DNA of 64,000 bases from Muricauda sp. MAR_2010_75 (GCF_000745185.1 NZ_JQNJ01000001.1:1449501-1513500); one strand, 5' to 3'. Shown: positions 8,326-16,694, numbered from the stretch's first letter. A program made the numbers and translations. The notes: a model not told the origin generated them from the letters alone.

Positions 8326-9597
8326 ATGAACATTTTGGTCCTGGGTTCTGGCGGTCGCGAACATGCCATAGCCCTTAAAATCTCACAAAGCCCTAAAACA
8401 AAAAATCTGTTTGTAGCCCCAGGCAATGCAGGAACTTCACAAATTGCCACAAATGTTGAGGTGGGGGTCAATGATTTTCCCGCTATCAAGCAACTGGTAC
8501 TCAAGGAAAATATTGATTTAGTAGTTATAGGACCTGAAGACCCTTTGGTTAATGGAGTTCATGATTTTTTCCTGAATGATGCCGAACTCAAGTATATTCC
8601 AGTTATTGGCCCACAGAAAGCCGCCGCCGCTTTAGAAGGTAGTAAAGAATTTGCCAAAGAGTTCATGATGCGGCACAATATTCCTACAGCCGCCTATGAA
8701 AGTTTTACAGCCAAAACCTTGGAAGAAGGCTATGCCTTTTTGGAGTCCTTAAATCCACCCTATGTACTCAAAGCGGATGGATTGGCCGCTGGAAAAGGGG
8801 TGCTGATTCTTCAGGATTTGGAAGAGGCCAAGTCCGAATTAAAATCCATGCTGGTCGATTCAAAATTCGGGAATGCCAGTACCACAGTGGTCATTGAAGA
8901 GTTTTTGGATGGTATTGAATTGAGCTGTTTTGTGCTTACAGACGGCACCAACTACAAAATCCTTCCCACCGCAAAGGACTACAAACGGATTGGTGAGGGA
9001 GATACCGGACTCAATACTGGGGGCATGGGGGCCATTTCCCCCGTTCCATTTGCCGATTCCAGCTTTATGGACAAGATAGAACGTCAGATTGTAAAGCCAA
9101 CGGTAGAAGGCCTTAAAAAAGATAAGCTTCCCTATGTTGGCTTTATCTTTATCGGGTTGATAAAAGTTGGGGACAACCCTAAAGTGATCGAATACAATGT
9201 TCGTATGGGCGATCCGGAAACAGAAGTAGTCATACCACGCCTGAAAAGTGATTTGGTCGAGGTGCTTCTTGCGATGGCGAATGGTACGCTGGACCAAATC
9301 AACCTTGAAATTGATGAAAGGGCGGCAACTACCGTGATGGCTGTTTCAGGGGGCTACCCAGAGGCCTATGAAAAAGGAAAGGAAATCACTGGTGCCGAAA
9401 ACATTGAGGACTCCCTGGTGTTCCATGCAGGAACAAAACTTTCAAATGGAAAAGTAGTGACCAATGGAGGTCGGGTCATAGCCGTCACTTCCTTTGGAAA
9501 AGACTTTAGGGAAGCCCTGCAAAAATCCTATCAAAATATGGAAAAGCTACATTTTGATGGGATGTACTACAGAAAGGATCTCGGGTTTGACCTATAG
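8326..9597 (+). CDS. purD: Phosphoribosylamine--glycine ligase
   Basis: GAR synthetase, the second step of de novo purine synthesis: ATP-dependent ligation of glycine to phosphoribosylamine. The 423-residue protein begins MNILVLGSGGREHAIALKI, has the ATP-grasp core (GPQKAAAALEGSKEFAKEF, LKADGLAAGKGVLI) and GDTGLNTGGMGAISPVP, and ends with the usual small domain. YNVRMGDPETEVV holds the metal-binding acidic residues. ATG 8326 is chosen because the upstream TTG 8308 lies inside the promoter box. It is monocistronic in appearance and convergent with the small membrane gene whose stop overlaps it by 6 bp. Confidence 0.97.
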   Translation: MNILVLGSGGREHAIALKISQSPKTKNLFVAPGNAGTSQIATNVEVGVNDFPAIKQLVLKENIDLVVIGPEDPLVNGVHDFFLNDAELKYIPVIGPQKAAAALEGSKEFAKEFMMRHNIPTAAYESFTAKTLEEGYAFLESLNPPYVLKADGLAAGKGVLILQDLEEAKSELKSMLVDSKFGNASTTVVIEEFLDGIELSCFVLTDGTNYKILPTAKDYKRIGEGDTGLNTGGMGAISPVPFADSSFMDKIERQIVKPTVEGLKKDKLPYVGFIFIGLIKVGDNPKVIEYNVRMGDPETEVVIPRLKSDLVEVLLAMANGTLDQINLEIDERAATTVMAVSGGYPEAYEKGKEITGAENIEDSLVFHAGTKLSNGKVVTNGGRVIAVTSFGKDFREALQKSYQNMEKLHFDGMYYRKDLGFDL

Positions 9598-9813
9598 ATA
9601 AGAGTGGGAGCTGATGCTCTTGTCCTCTTCACCATTGTCATTGAAAATTTTCAATTGGTTCATCCAGTATACAGATGCCACCAAACCAATGACAAAGAAA
9701 ATCCAATTTAGGGTGTTGGAGGCCCACCAGCTTTCCATAAAACGGAAAAAATCGTAGGGGGCAAAAAGGTAGTTTACAAATAAGTCTTCTATACCGTAAA
9801 AAAACTTGCTCAT
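9592..9813 (-). CDS. Small conserved flavobacterial membrane protein (DUF6341-like)
   Basis: A 73-residue protein with one clear membrane helix (LNWIFFVIGLVASVYWM) and a charged C-terminus ending EEDKSISSHSYL. Proteins of this kind sit next to a DUF6427 protein in many Flavobacteriaceae, and some databases misname them uracil phosphoribosyltransferase; no such enzyme motif is present here. It is divergent from the DUF6427-like gene at 9853 and its stop overlaps that of purD. A good promoter box precedes it. Function is unknown; the DUF number is from memory of the family and context. Confidence 0.75.
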   Translation of the reverse strand: MSKFFYGIEDLFVNYLFAPYDFFRFMESWWASNTLNWIFFVIGLVASVYWMNQLKIFNDNGEEDKSISSHSYL

Positions 9814-9832
9814 CTTGGCTATATTTACTTTA

Positions 9833-9862
9833 CAAAAGTAGCAAAAGAAAGGATGATTTCAA
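9833..9862 (-). promoter_or_regulatory. Promoter for the 73-residue membrane protein (TTG-N19-TACTTTTG)
   Basis: Read on the minus strand, a TTG at 9862-9860 is followed after 19 bp by TACTTTTG (9840-9833), which fits the Bacteroidota -33/-7 arrangement, about 20 bp before the start codon at 9813. The -33 element lies inside the divergent gene's first codons. Confidence 0.6.
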
Positions 9863-10785
9863 GCTTTTTCGGAAAAACAAAACCCATAAATTACATTGTC
9901 CTTGGCGTTTTTTTGTTTCTTTTCTATTCCATCAACGCTTTTTTTGGTTTCGGAGCACAAGTTGTAACCCAATTCATACTTCTTGAACTGTTGGCTTTTG
10001 CAGTCTTGCTTTTGGCTTTGTTTATTATCAACCAAATTGTACGGACAGAGAAGGTGACCGATTTCAACTCCTACGCCATGCTGTTTTTTGTGCTCTTGTT
10101 GGTGGCCTTCTCCGAAACTTTGTTCAACAAAAATGTCATTTTTACCAACATTTTTCTGCTTTTGGCCTTTTGGCGATTGTTGGCCGTTAAATCCATCAGA
10201 TTTGTAAAACACAAGATTTTTGATGCTTCCTTTTTAATTGGCATAGCCAGCCTTTTTTACGATTGGTCACTTGTCTTTTTATTATTGGTTTTTGCGGTCA
10301 TCAATGTGTATGACAGGAAAAACTTTAAAAACTGGTTGGTGCCTTTTCTGGGAATTGCCACGGTTTTTATGATAACGTTTGCCACACTTAGGCTTACAGG
10401 GGCAACGAATTTTTTTGCCGAACACTATATATTTTCAATAGGATTGCTTAAGACAGAAACGTTGAATCAGGTCATCAATATAAAAACAATGATCTATATG
10501 TTGTTGATGCTATTGCTCATGATAATTGTTTTTGTGAGGGTCCGCAACATGGGGGGAGGAAAGTTGGTGTTGTTGCGAATCGTGCTATTTATTTTTATCC
10601 TTGGCGTGGCACTGGCCCTTTTCAGTCCCGCGGGTGCTTCTCCTCTTCTGTTCACTTTTTTCCCAGCTGCTGTTTTTATGGCCAATTATTTGGAGGGCAT
10701 TAAAAGAACAAAGTTGCAAGAATTGTTCTTGGGGCTATGCATTGCAGTTCCCCTCTTGCTTTTTATCATACAGATCAATCGATAA
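9853..10785 (+). CDS. Polytopic membrane protein (DUF6427-like)
   Basis: A 310-residue protein that is almost entirely hydrophobic, with about nine membrane segments and short loops. The start MISSFFGKTKPINYIVLGVF matches the N-terminus I associate with the flavobacterial DUF6427 family. No catalytic motif is visible. It lies between the small membrane protein and the DUF4254/GT9 pair, a conserved flavobacterial arrangement that suggests an envelope role, possibly in lipopolysaccharide or membrane homeostasis. That role is inference from position only. Confidence 0.75.
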   Translation: MISSFFGKTKPINYIVLGVFLFLFYSINAFFGFGAQVVTQFILLELLAFAVLLLALFIINQIVRTEKVTDFNSYAMLFFVLLLVAFSETLFNKNVIFTNIFLLLAFWRLLAVKSIRFVKHKIFDASFLIGIASLFYDWSLVFLLLVFAVINVYDRKNFKNWLVPFLGIATVFMITFATLRLTGATNFFAEHYIFSIGLLKTETLNQVINIKTMIYMLLMLLLMIIVFVRVRNMGGGKLVLLRIVLFIFILGVALALFSPAGASPLLFTFFPAAVFMANYLEGIKRTKLQELFLGLCIAVPLLLFIIQINR

Positions 10786-10797
10786 ATCATAAAGCAA

Positions 10798-10805
10798 TAT
10801 CTTTG
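10798..10805 (+). promoter_or_regulatory. Promoter -7 box TATCTTTG upstream of the DUF4254 gene
   Basis: An exact TAnnTTTG box followed by C, 16 bp before ATG 10822. The spacing to the start equals that of the purD and thioesterase promoters in this window. Confidence 0.6.
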
Positions 10806-10821
10806 CCCAAAACGTATAGCA

Positions 10822-11427
10822 ATGTTCAGCGAATTTGCCTTCAACATATTTCAGGAAAGTATAGACACCTATCACATTAAGGACGATGTATACCAAGAAT
10901 TTTCCAACCCGTATCCAAAGGATAAAGTGGAGCATTTGCTGTACCGTAAAAATTGGATTGATACCGTTCAATGGCATTATGAGGACATTATCCGCGACCC
11001 GGATATTGACCCGGTAGCTGCTTTGGACCTGAAACGAAAAATCGATGCCAGCAATCAAGACCGTACGGATTTGGTGGAGTATATTGACGGCTATTTTTTG
11101 GATAAATACAAAGCCGTTGAGGTCAAGGACAACGCTACCATCAATACCGAAAGCCCAGCGTGGGCCATAGACCGACTCTCTATTTTGGCCTTGAAAATTT
11201 ACCACATGCAAGAGGAGGTGAACCGTACCGATGCCTCGCCAGAGCATATTAAAAAATGTAGTGAGAAGCTATCGGTGCTTTTGGAGCAAAGAAAGGACCT
11301 TTCCACAGCCATAGACCAATTGTTGACGGATATTGAGGCGGGGAACAAGTACATGAAAGTCTACAAACAGATGAAAATGTACAACGACGACGAACTTAAT
11401 CCCGTACTTCGTGGACAAAAAGGGTAA
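10822..11427 (+). CDS. DUF4254 family protein
   Basis: A 201-residue soluble, mostly helical and charged protein. It starts MFSEFAFNIFQESIDTYH and carries the conserved ENRRLWD-like position here as RKNWIDTVQWHYEDIIRDP and a later DRLSILALKIYHM segment, the pattern of the DUF4254 family. Members usually sit directly before a family 9 glycosyltransferase, as here with a 17-bp overlap, so a link with heptosyl- or core-sugar transfer is likely. No enzymatic motif is known to me. No signal peptide is present, so it is expected in the cytoplasm. Confidence 0.85.
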   Translation: MFSEFAFNIFQESIDTYHIKDDVYQEFSNPYPKDKVEHLLYRKNWIDTVQWHYEDIIRDPDIDPVAALDLKRKIDASNQDRTDLVEYIDGYFLDKYKAVEVKDNATINTESPAWAIDRLSILALKIYHMQEEVNRTDASPEHIKKCSEKLSVLLEQRKDLSTAIDQLLTDIEAGNKYMKVYKQMKMYNDDELNPVLRGQKG

Positions 11428-12463
11428 ATACACCCAAATCCTTATCATCCGCTTGTCCGCAATGGGTGATGTGGCCATGACTGTTCCCATTCTGGGCACT
11501 TTGCTCAAAAAATATCCCGACGTACAACTTACAGTGCTCACCAAAAAGCATTTCAGCCCCATCTTTGAGGGCTTGGAAAGGGCAGATGTAATTGAGGCAG
11601 ATGTAAAGAAGAGGCACAAGGGTCTTATGGGATTATGGCGGCTCTACAAAAAGGAGTTGAAACCCATGCAATTTGATGCGGTGGCCGACCTCCACAATGT
11701 GCTTCGCAGCAGGGTGCTGAAAAAGTATTTTGCCCTTGATGGGACTCCTTTTGTTCAGATTGATAAGGGGCGCAAGGAAAAAAAGGCACTTACCCGCTCC
11801 AAGAACAAAATTTTCAAGCAACTTAAAACCACCCATCAACGTTATGCCGATGTGTTTGCCAAACTCGGTTTTCCCATTAATTTGTCCAATGCCATACCCT
11901 TAGATCGAGAGCAACTTTCAGAAAAAGTGTTGGGCTTGGTGCAGCAAGACACCAAAAAATGGATAGGGATTGCCCCTTTTGCGGCCCACGAAGGTAAAAT
12001 GTATCCGCTGGAATCTATGGAAGAGGTAATCAAGACCCTAAATGATACCGACAAGTATAAAATACTGCTATTTGGCGGCGGAGCCAAGGAAGTAGAAGTG
12101 TTGAAGGAGTTATCAAAGAAGTATGAAAATGCCTTGTGCATGGCCGGAAAGCTCAATCTTTCTGAAGAACTGCAACTGATTTCCAATTTGGACGTGATGC
12201 TTTCCATGGACAGCGGTAATGCCCATTTGGCGGCCAATTATGGCATTCCGGTGGTGACCTTATGGGGCGTTACCCATCCGTATGCCGGATTTTATCCTTT
12301 TCATCAACCCGATGAAAACGCGGTATTGGCTGATCGGGAAAAATACCCACTGATTCCAACTTCAATTTATGGGAATAAAGTGCCTTCAGGATACGAATCA
12401 GCCATGAAAACCATTCAACCCCAACAAGTCTTGGAAAAGCTTACCAAAATTTTGGAAGGCTAA
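11411..12463 (+). CDS. Glycosyltransferase family 9 protein (heptosyltransferase-like)
   Basis: A 350-residue GT-B enzyme of the ADP-heptose:LPS heptosyltransferase family, expected to act on the lipopolysaccharide core at the inner face of the inner membrane. LIIRLSAMGDVAMTVPIL is the N-terminal glycine-rich acceptor motif, and the donor domain has GIAPFAAHEGKMYPLE and LLFGGGAKEVE. The motif MLSMDSGNAHLAANYGIPVVTLWGVTHP has the typical D-S-G-x-x-H core. The start is GTG 11411 inside the DUF4254 gene. The stop overlaps that of the convergent TetR gene. The sugar may not be heptose in this phylum. Confidence 0.9.
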   Translation: MDKKGKYTQILIIRLSAMGDVAMTVPILGTLLKKYPDVQLTVLTKKHFSPIFEGLERADVIEADVKKRHKGLMGLWRLYKKELKPMQFDAVADLHNVLRSRVLKKYFALDGTPFVQIDKGRKEKKALTRSKNKIFKQLKTTHQRYADVFAKLGFPINLSNAIPLDREQLSEKVLGLVQQDTKKWIGIAPFAAHEGKMYPLESMEEVIKTLNDTDKYKILLFGGGAKEVEVLKELSKKYENALCMAGKLNLSEELQLISNLDVMLSMDSGNAHLAANYGIPVVTLWGVTHPYAGFYPFHQPDENAVLADREKYPLIPTSIYGNKVPSGYESAMKTIQPQQVLEKLTKILEG

Positions 12464-13077
12464 GCAAGAGCAAGGGTTGCCGAAATCGACTTGAAGTATT
12501 GCTTTAACTGTTGAATGTACTGGTATTTCAATTGGCGATTGGAGCTATCGGTCATCAAGGAACGCATACCCAAGTATGAGGCGATGATATAAGTGGCAGC
12601 CCCCTCACAATCCACATGGCGGGCAATATGGCCATCCACTTTCCCCCGTTTCAACACAGCAACCAAGTTTACTTCCCAAACACTCAGGATATTTTTTAGG
12701 TAACCCGATATTTCTTCATTACGCTTATTGAACTCAGTCAAGAAATCGTTTAGCATAAAGCCATAGGCCATTTCATTTTTTTTGCCGGGCTCCAAGGCGT
12801 TTTCCAAACTTTCCACAATTACGGGGAGCGGATTCTCATCGGTGTCCAACGGCTCTATTAAAAGCGCGTAGACTTTTTGCACAATAAGGTTCTGCACAAT
12901 ATTGATAAAGTAGTCTTCCTTGGATTTAAAGTGATGGTAAAAAGCACCTTTAGATAGGGACAATTCTTGGAGGATATCATCCAAACTGGTGTTGTAATAG
13001 CCTTTTTCGTTGAAGATTTCGAGACCTTTACCACATAAGCGGTGCATGGTCTCCCTTCGTTTAAGGGTCATTTCCAT
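12460..13077 (-). CDS. TetR/AcrR family transcriptional regulator
   Basis: A 205-residue one-component repressor. The N-terminal helix-turn-helix is clear: GLEIFNEKGYYNTSLDDIL, then LSLSKGAFYHHFKSKEDYF, where the TxxDI and KGAxYxHF motifs define the family. The C-terminal ligand-binding domain is poorly conserved, so the inducer is unknown. Upstream lies a GAC-N6-GTC palindrome at its probable transcription start, suggesting autorepression, and three related palindromes occur within 4 kb (13216, 16695, 16798). It is convergent with the GT9 gene, with overlapping stop codons. Confidence 0.93.
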   Translation of the reverse strand: MEMTLKRRETMHRLCGKGLEIFNEKGYYNTSLDDILQELSLSKGAFYHHFKSKEDYFINIVQNLIVQKVYALLIEPLDTDENPLPVIVESLENALEPGKKNEMAYGFMLNDFLTEFNKRNEEISGYLKNILSVWEVNLVAVLKRGKVDGHIARHVDCEGAATYIIASYLGMRSLMTDSSNRQLKYQYIQQLKQYFKSISATLALA

Positions 13078-13088
13078 AAGATTTGGGT

Positions 13089-13115
13089 TTAGACTGTTTG
13101 GTCTGTGACAAAGAT
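13089..13115 (-). promoter_or_regulatory. tetR promoter with operator-like palindrome
   Basis: On the minus strand an AATCTTTG box (13115-13108, one mismatch to TAnnTTTG) is followed by a palindrome at 13089-13106. On the plus strand this reads TTAGAC-TGTTTG-GTCTGT, with the GAC-N6-GTC core shared by three other sites in this region. Its place at the expected transcription start suits repressor binding. Confidence 0.5.
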
Positions 13116-13215
13116 TCTACGGAAATGGGTCAACCCAAAGAATTCAAGATGTACTTCCCTGAAAAATCGGTGAAGTGTTCAAAAACCGATAAAACACAAA
13201 AATCCCAAAACGCAA

Positions 13216-13249
13216 ACCGACTTGTGGGTCGGTCAAGAGGGTATTTTTG
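13216..13249 (+). promoter_or_regulatory. Operator ACCGAC-N6-GTCGGT overlapping a plus-strand promoter
   Basis: A perfect 6+6+6 inverted repeat occupies 13216-13233. Inside its spacer a TTG (13222-13224) stands 17 bp before TATTTTTG (13242-13249), an exact -7 box. The operator would therefore cover the -33 element. The promoter points to the plus strand, where no intact gene starts until 13407. Confidence 0.6.
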
Positions 13250-13406
13250 ACCATCAAATAAACAAGTAAGATGAAACGACTATAGAAGTTTTATCAGATC
13301 GGATGATGGACTGGCTAGATGAAATAGGGTATTGATCAATTTTCTTCGAGATAGAGGTACGGTTGGGGTACTTTGTCACAAGTAAACAATTACAAAAAAC
13401 CGTAAA
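13250..13406 (+). other. Non-coding stretch after the operator promoter, possible gene relic
   Basis: ATG 13271 opens only a four-codon frame (MKRL then stop). The next frame reads DETTIEVLSDRMMDWLDEIGY, stop, then a further readable stretch up to 13409. This may be the remnant of a gene once driven by the regulated promoter, or simply a long leader of the gene at 13407. Nothing else is recognisable. Confidence 0.3.
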
Positions 13407-14279
13407 ATGAGTGAGCAAGGCAAATACCCAAAACCAATTGAAGCCTTTTTTCAAAACAGTGAACGTTATAAAAAAATGTCTCCTCTGAAAATCAGAATTT
13501 TAGGTGATGCACCTTATGTTGAACCAATTACATTTGAGTACTACACCATTTCTCCAGATGAGGTGGATATTGAGGAATACCCAGACAATCCTGAAGAGGA
13601 TTTGGCTGAGTTATTCTACGGGGGGTGTTCTGATGAGGTGCAAGAGCATTTCAGAACAAACTTTGTTCCATTAATTTCAGAGACATTACATGATGAATGT
13701 GGTCCAACGGTATTGGGGGTTTATCTTGACGAGGAAAAGGAAAATTTCCCCGTGTATATCATAGGTGAGGGAACCGATTATGAGAAGGAAAAAGTGGCCA
13801 AGAGCCTTGATTCCTTTGTGGCCCTGTACTTCGCCAATAAGCCAAGTCAATTGGCCGCAAATTACGATACTGTACCGGTAATCAATAACACAACTATTGA
13901 TGCATTGAACAGTAAAGACGATTGTTTGGCTTTTATCGACGCTAAATTTGATAAGCCCGTAACCAATACTGAATTCTCTCCGGAATATCTGGCAAGACGC
14001 ACACCCGATGCATTCCTCGATAAGATTGACCCAAAACTGGCTTCAACTATTAGAAAAAGAGAAAGAATGCGGGACAAGATATTTGTGGACTATGGCTTTG
14101 ACTTTTATGATGATGAGCACTGCAACTTGGTGTTCTTTGAAACAGATACCGAAAAATTACAACCATTCCAAGTGCTGGAGAATGCGGAAAAGTTTTGCGA
14201 AGATATGCTACAACGTGGCGTACACTCGCTTTTGGTTATCCCAAGGGGTCCTGAAATTGAATGTAAATTGTACAAGTAG
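13407..14279 (+). CDS. Unrecognised acidic cytoplasmic protein
   Basis: A 290-residue protein starting MSEQGKYPKPIEAFF, rich in Asp and Glu, without signal peptide or membrane helix. It contains short readable segments such as VLGVYLDEEKENFPVYIIG and FVALYFANKPSQL that vaguely recall SUKH/SMI1-type folds, but I cannot assign a family. The last third (RKRERMRDKIFVDYGFDFYDD, FCEDMLQRGVHSLLVIP) looks like a separate small domain. It lies downstream of the operator-controlled promoter at 13242 and convergent with the arsS-like gene. The composition looks like real protein, so I am confident it is a gene but not of its role. Confidence 0.75.
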   Translation: MSEQGKYPKPIEAFFQNSERYKKMSPLKIRILGDAPYVEPITFEYYTISPDEVDIEEYPDNPEEDLAELFYGGCSDEVQEHFRTNFVPLISETLHDECGPTVLGVYLDEEKENFPVYIIGEGTDYEKEKVAKSLDSFVALYFANKPSQLAANYDTVPVINNTTIDALNSKDDCLAFIDAKFDKPVTNTEFSPEYLARRTPDAFLDKIDPKLASTIRKRERMRDKIFVDYGFDFYDDEHCNLVFFETDTEKLQPFQVLENAEKFCEDMLQRGVHSLLVIPRGPEIECKLYK

Positions 14280-14305
14280 AATTAGCGGTAAAACTCTTTC
14301 CTATA

Positions 14306-15394
14306 TTAAGCCACCGTCCCTTGGCAACTACTACCTGCTCCTGCAGTACACCCATAACAATGTTGTGAAATCACAATCTCCCTGTCATTCAACAGGTCTT
14401 CGTTGTAATCTTTGATGTGTTTTACCTTGCTGGCCACCTTTAGGTCAAGCATTTGGTTAAAGTCGCAATCATACAACCAGCCATCCCAACTTACGGAAAT
14501 GGTATTGGTACACATCACATTTTCTACTGCGGTAGGGTTATAGGCCTCCACCAGCGCATACATATAATCCTCATAATTGTCCGAAGCAATTAAATAATCC
14601 AAAAAGCGCGAAATGGGCAGATTGGTAATCGCAAACAGATTATGGAATTCAATATTGAAATCTTCCTTCAACGCTTTTTTAAAGTCGTGCTCCATGGCTG
14701 CTTGGTCGCCCGGCAAAAAGGCCCCAGAGGGATTATAGACCAAATCCAACCGCAAGCTGCTATCAGGCCTTCCATACCCCACCGCGTTCAAATCTTGCAA
14801 GGCTTGTATGGATTTATCAAAAACCCCATCGCCACGTTGCTTGTCCGTTTTGCCCCGAGTGTAATGCGGCATGGACGAAACCACGTGCACATTATGCTTT
14901 TTAAAGAATTCGGGTAGGTCGTGGTATTTTTTGTTGGCACGGATGATGGTCAAATTGGAACGCACAATAAAATCCTGAATACCCGCTTTGGCTGCTTCTT
15001 CCACAAACCACCGAAAGTTGGGATTCATTTCTGGAGCGCCACCTGTAAGGTCCAAGGTGTGGGCTCCCGTATTCCGAATGACCTCCAAACACTGTTCCAT
15101 GGTCTCCCGGGTCATGATTTCCTTTCGGTCTGGACCAGCATCCACATGGCAGTGTTCGCAGACTTGGTTGCACATATACCCCACATTGATCTGCAGGATT
15201 TCCAATGTCTTTGGTTTTAATGGAAATTGTCCCGTTTTCGCAATCTTATCCTTGAAGTAGGGGAGCTCTCCATTTGCAAACAGCTCACCGTTCAGGATTT
15301 CCAACTGCCTATTGGTATTGGCGAGTTCATTTTCCCGAGCTTTTAGCGACTTTTTGGCCGCCTTTTTCATATCTGATAATATGCTTTGTCCCAT
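14306..15394 (-). CDS. arsS: Radical SAM protein, arsenosugar-biosynthesis type (ArsS-like)
   Basis: A 362-residue radical SAM enzyme. INVGYMCNQVCEHCHVDAGP gives the C-x3-C-x2-C cluster ligands with the CHVDAGP motif of this family, and LDLTGGAPEMNPNFRWFVEE is the SAM-binding GGE-like region. The C-terminal DUF3641-like domain contains MCTNTISVSWDGWLYDCDFNQML and ends CYGCTAGAGSSC-x-G, where relatives sometimes carry selenocysteine; here both positions are cysteine. ArsS is thought to act in oxo-arsenosugar synthesis with SAM. Two genes upstream on the same strand encode the partner peroxidase-like and glycosyltransferase-like proteins. No arsM methyltransferase is nearby. Confidence 0.9.
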   Translation of the reverse strand: MGQSILSDMKKAAKKSLKARENELANTNRQLEILNGELFANGELPYFKDKIAKTGQFPLKPKTLEILQINVGYMCNQVCEHCHVDAGPDRKEIMTRETMEQCLEVIRNTGAHTLDLTGGAPEMNPNFRWFVEEAAKAGIQDFIVRSNLTIIRANKKYHDLPEFFKKHNVHVVSSMPHYTRGKTDKQRGDGVFDKSIQALQDLNAVGYGRPDSSLRLDLVYNPSGAFLPGDQAAMEHDFKKALKEDFNIEFHNLFAITNLPISRFLDYLIASDNYEDYMYALVEAYNPTAVENVMCTNTISVSWDGWLYDCDFNQMLDLKVASKVKHIKDYNEDLLNDREIVISQHCYGCTAGAGSSCQGTVA

Positions 15395-15457
15395 TTTTAA
15401 GTTCTAAAAGTGTTTTGAAAACCTTCTAACATCTGACAGCGAAGCGATCTCCAGTTA

Positions 15458-15793
15458 TTACATGGAGAGTTTGTTGTATTTGTTCATCATCTGCACACCG
15501 TGCACCAGCGTGGCACCACCCTCAATGGCGGCACCGGCGTGTACGGCTTCCATCATTTCCTCTTTGGTAATGCCCCGTTGGAGGCCATCTTTAGTGTAAG
15601 CATCAATACAATAAGGGCACTTCACTACATGGGCCACCGCAAGCGCAATCAATGATTTCTCCCGAGCACTTAGTGCACCTTCTTCGAAAACCTTACCATA
15701 ATAGTCAAAAAATTTGTTGCCGAGTTCTTCACTCCATTCTGTTATGGAACCAAATTTTCTTAAGTCAGCTGGGTCGTAATATGAGTTTGCCAT
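15458..15793 (-). CDS. Carboxymuconolactone decarboxylase/AhpD-like protein (arsenosugar-associated)
   Basis: A 111-residue helical protein of the AhpD-like superfamily. The redox centre is visible as VVKCPYCIDAYTKDGLQRG (C-x2-C plus downstream His/Asp-type residues), and the tail AGAAIEGGATLVHGVQMM is typical. Subfamily members are found beside arsS and are described as arsenosugar biosynthesis-associated peroxidase-like proteins. It lies 63 bp upstream of arsS on the same strand, so both are probably one transcript. A hairpin (CGACATGA pairing with TCATGTCG, 15816-15846) sits in its leader. Confidence 0.87.
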   Translation of the reverse strand: MANSYYDPADLRKFGSITEWSEELGNKFFDYYGKVFEEGALSAREKSLIALAVAHVVKCPYCIDAYTKDGLQRGITKEEMMEAVHAGAAIEGGATLVHGVQMMNKYNKLSM

Positions 15794-15854
15794 GTTCTGT
15801 TTTTTAGTGGATTATCGACATGAGCCAGTAAGGGAATTTCATGTCGGAATTATA

Positions 15855-15889
15855 GAATAAAAAAGGAGGGCCAAGTACCCGCACTTGGC
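15855..15889 (-). terminator. Intrinsic terminator after the arsenosugar glycosyltransferase-like gene
   Basis: On the minus strand GCCAAGT (15889-15883) pairs with ACTTGGC (15876-15870) and is followed by CCTCCTTTTTT. It lies directly after the stop at 15897 and before the peroxidase-like gene, separating the cluster into two transcripts or attenuating the downstream one. Confidence 0.7.
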
Positions 15890-15896
15890 AGGGTTA

Positions 15897-16589
15897 TTAG
15901 GTAAACAAAACAGGCGAACCCTTATTAAAGGGGATGAAAAGGAATATATTTTTCTGGGTCGTCTTACCAACTTCAAGAAAAGCTATCGTCTGATGTATCA
16001 ATTTGGAAAAAAGCGAGAGCCAACCGTCAACCAAAGTTGTGATGTGGTTGGATAGACGCTTGATGTCACTGGCCGAATCAATGTCGATCAATCGGTTTAA
16101 TGAAGAAACCGTGCACCCCAATGATTCAAAATAATGCTGCGTGGCATTGAACAATATAGTTTCTTGCCAGGGAAGCAACTTAAAAGAATCTTGATGAAAG
16201 TTGGAAACATGCAGCCCCAACAAATAAAATCCACCATCCACTGCCGGGCCTAAAACCGTTTTACCATTTTGAAGTTGTTGATGGGTTTCCAAAAGATGTT
16301 GCGTCTTCAATTGCGGACTGTCATTTCCAATGGCGATGATGTTGGCAAAGCCTTCATCAAAAACAGATTGAATGGCATGGGCAAAACGCTCTCCAAAAGT
16401 TTCACCGTATTGTTCCCGTTCCGTGAAATGAAAATAGGGCAAACTTGCGGCCTTCACAATTTTAAGGGTGTGTGCATTTAAAGCATTAAAAAGTGAAGTA
16501 TCGACCCCGATTTTTTTGATATGGCTATCCCGGTTCGCAGAATTTGCGAACACTAAAATAGCGGTATCATTAATTGGCTTTCGGTGCAA
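15897..16589 (-). CDS. DUF2064/TIGR04282-type glycosyltransferase-like protein
   Basis: A 230-residue GT-A-like protein of the family annotated as arsenosugar biosynthesis glycosyltransferase. TAILVFANSANRDSH is the N-terminal nucleotide-binding strand, IIAIGNDSPQL carries the conserved GxDSPxL metal-binding motif (Asn replaces the usual first Asp), and VLGPAVDGGFYLLGL is diagnostic. The start is TTG 16589. The C-terminus after residue 185 is hydrophobic and looks divergent. Its position 104 bp upstream of the peroxidase-like and arsS genes supports a shared pathway, though a terminator lies between them. Confidence 0.85.
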   Translation of the reverse strand: MHRKPINDTAILVFANSANRDSHIKKIGVDTSLFNALNAHTLKIVKAASLPYFHFTEREQYGETFGERFAHAIQSVFDEGFANIIAIGNDSPQLKTQHLLETHQQLQNGKTVLGPAVDGGFYLLGLHVSNFHQDSFKLLPWQETILFNATQHYFESLGCTVSSLNRLIDIDSASDIKRLSNHITTLVDGWLSLFSKLIHQTIAFLEVGKTTQKNIFLFIPFNKGSPVLFT

Positions 16590-16694
16590 TTATTCGATGT
16601 TTATCCTAAACATACAACAATTATTACTATTGATTTTGGTCGGAACACACCTATTTAAATTACAGATTTTGGGGCGTAGCTCCCATTTTAACAT

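Noticed and set aside
15816..15846. Hairpin upstream of the peroxidase-like gene as terminator
   Set aside because: The 8-bp stem has no T-run on either side; the real terminator is the neighbouring one at 15855-15889.
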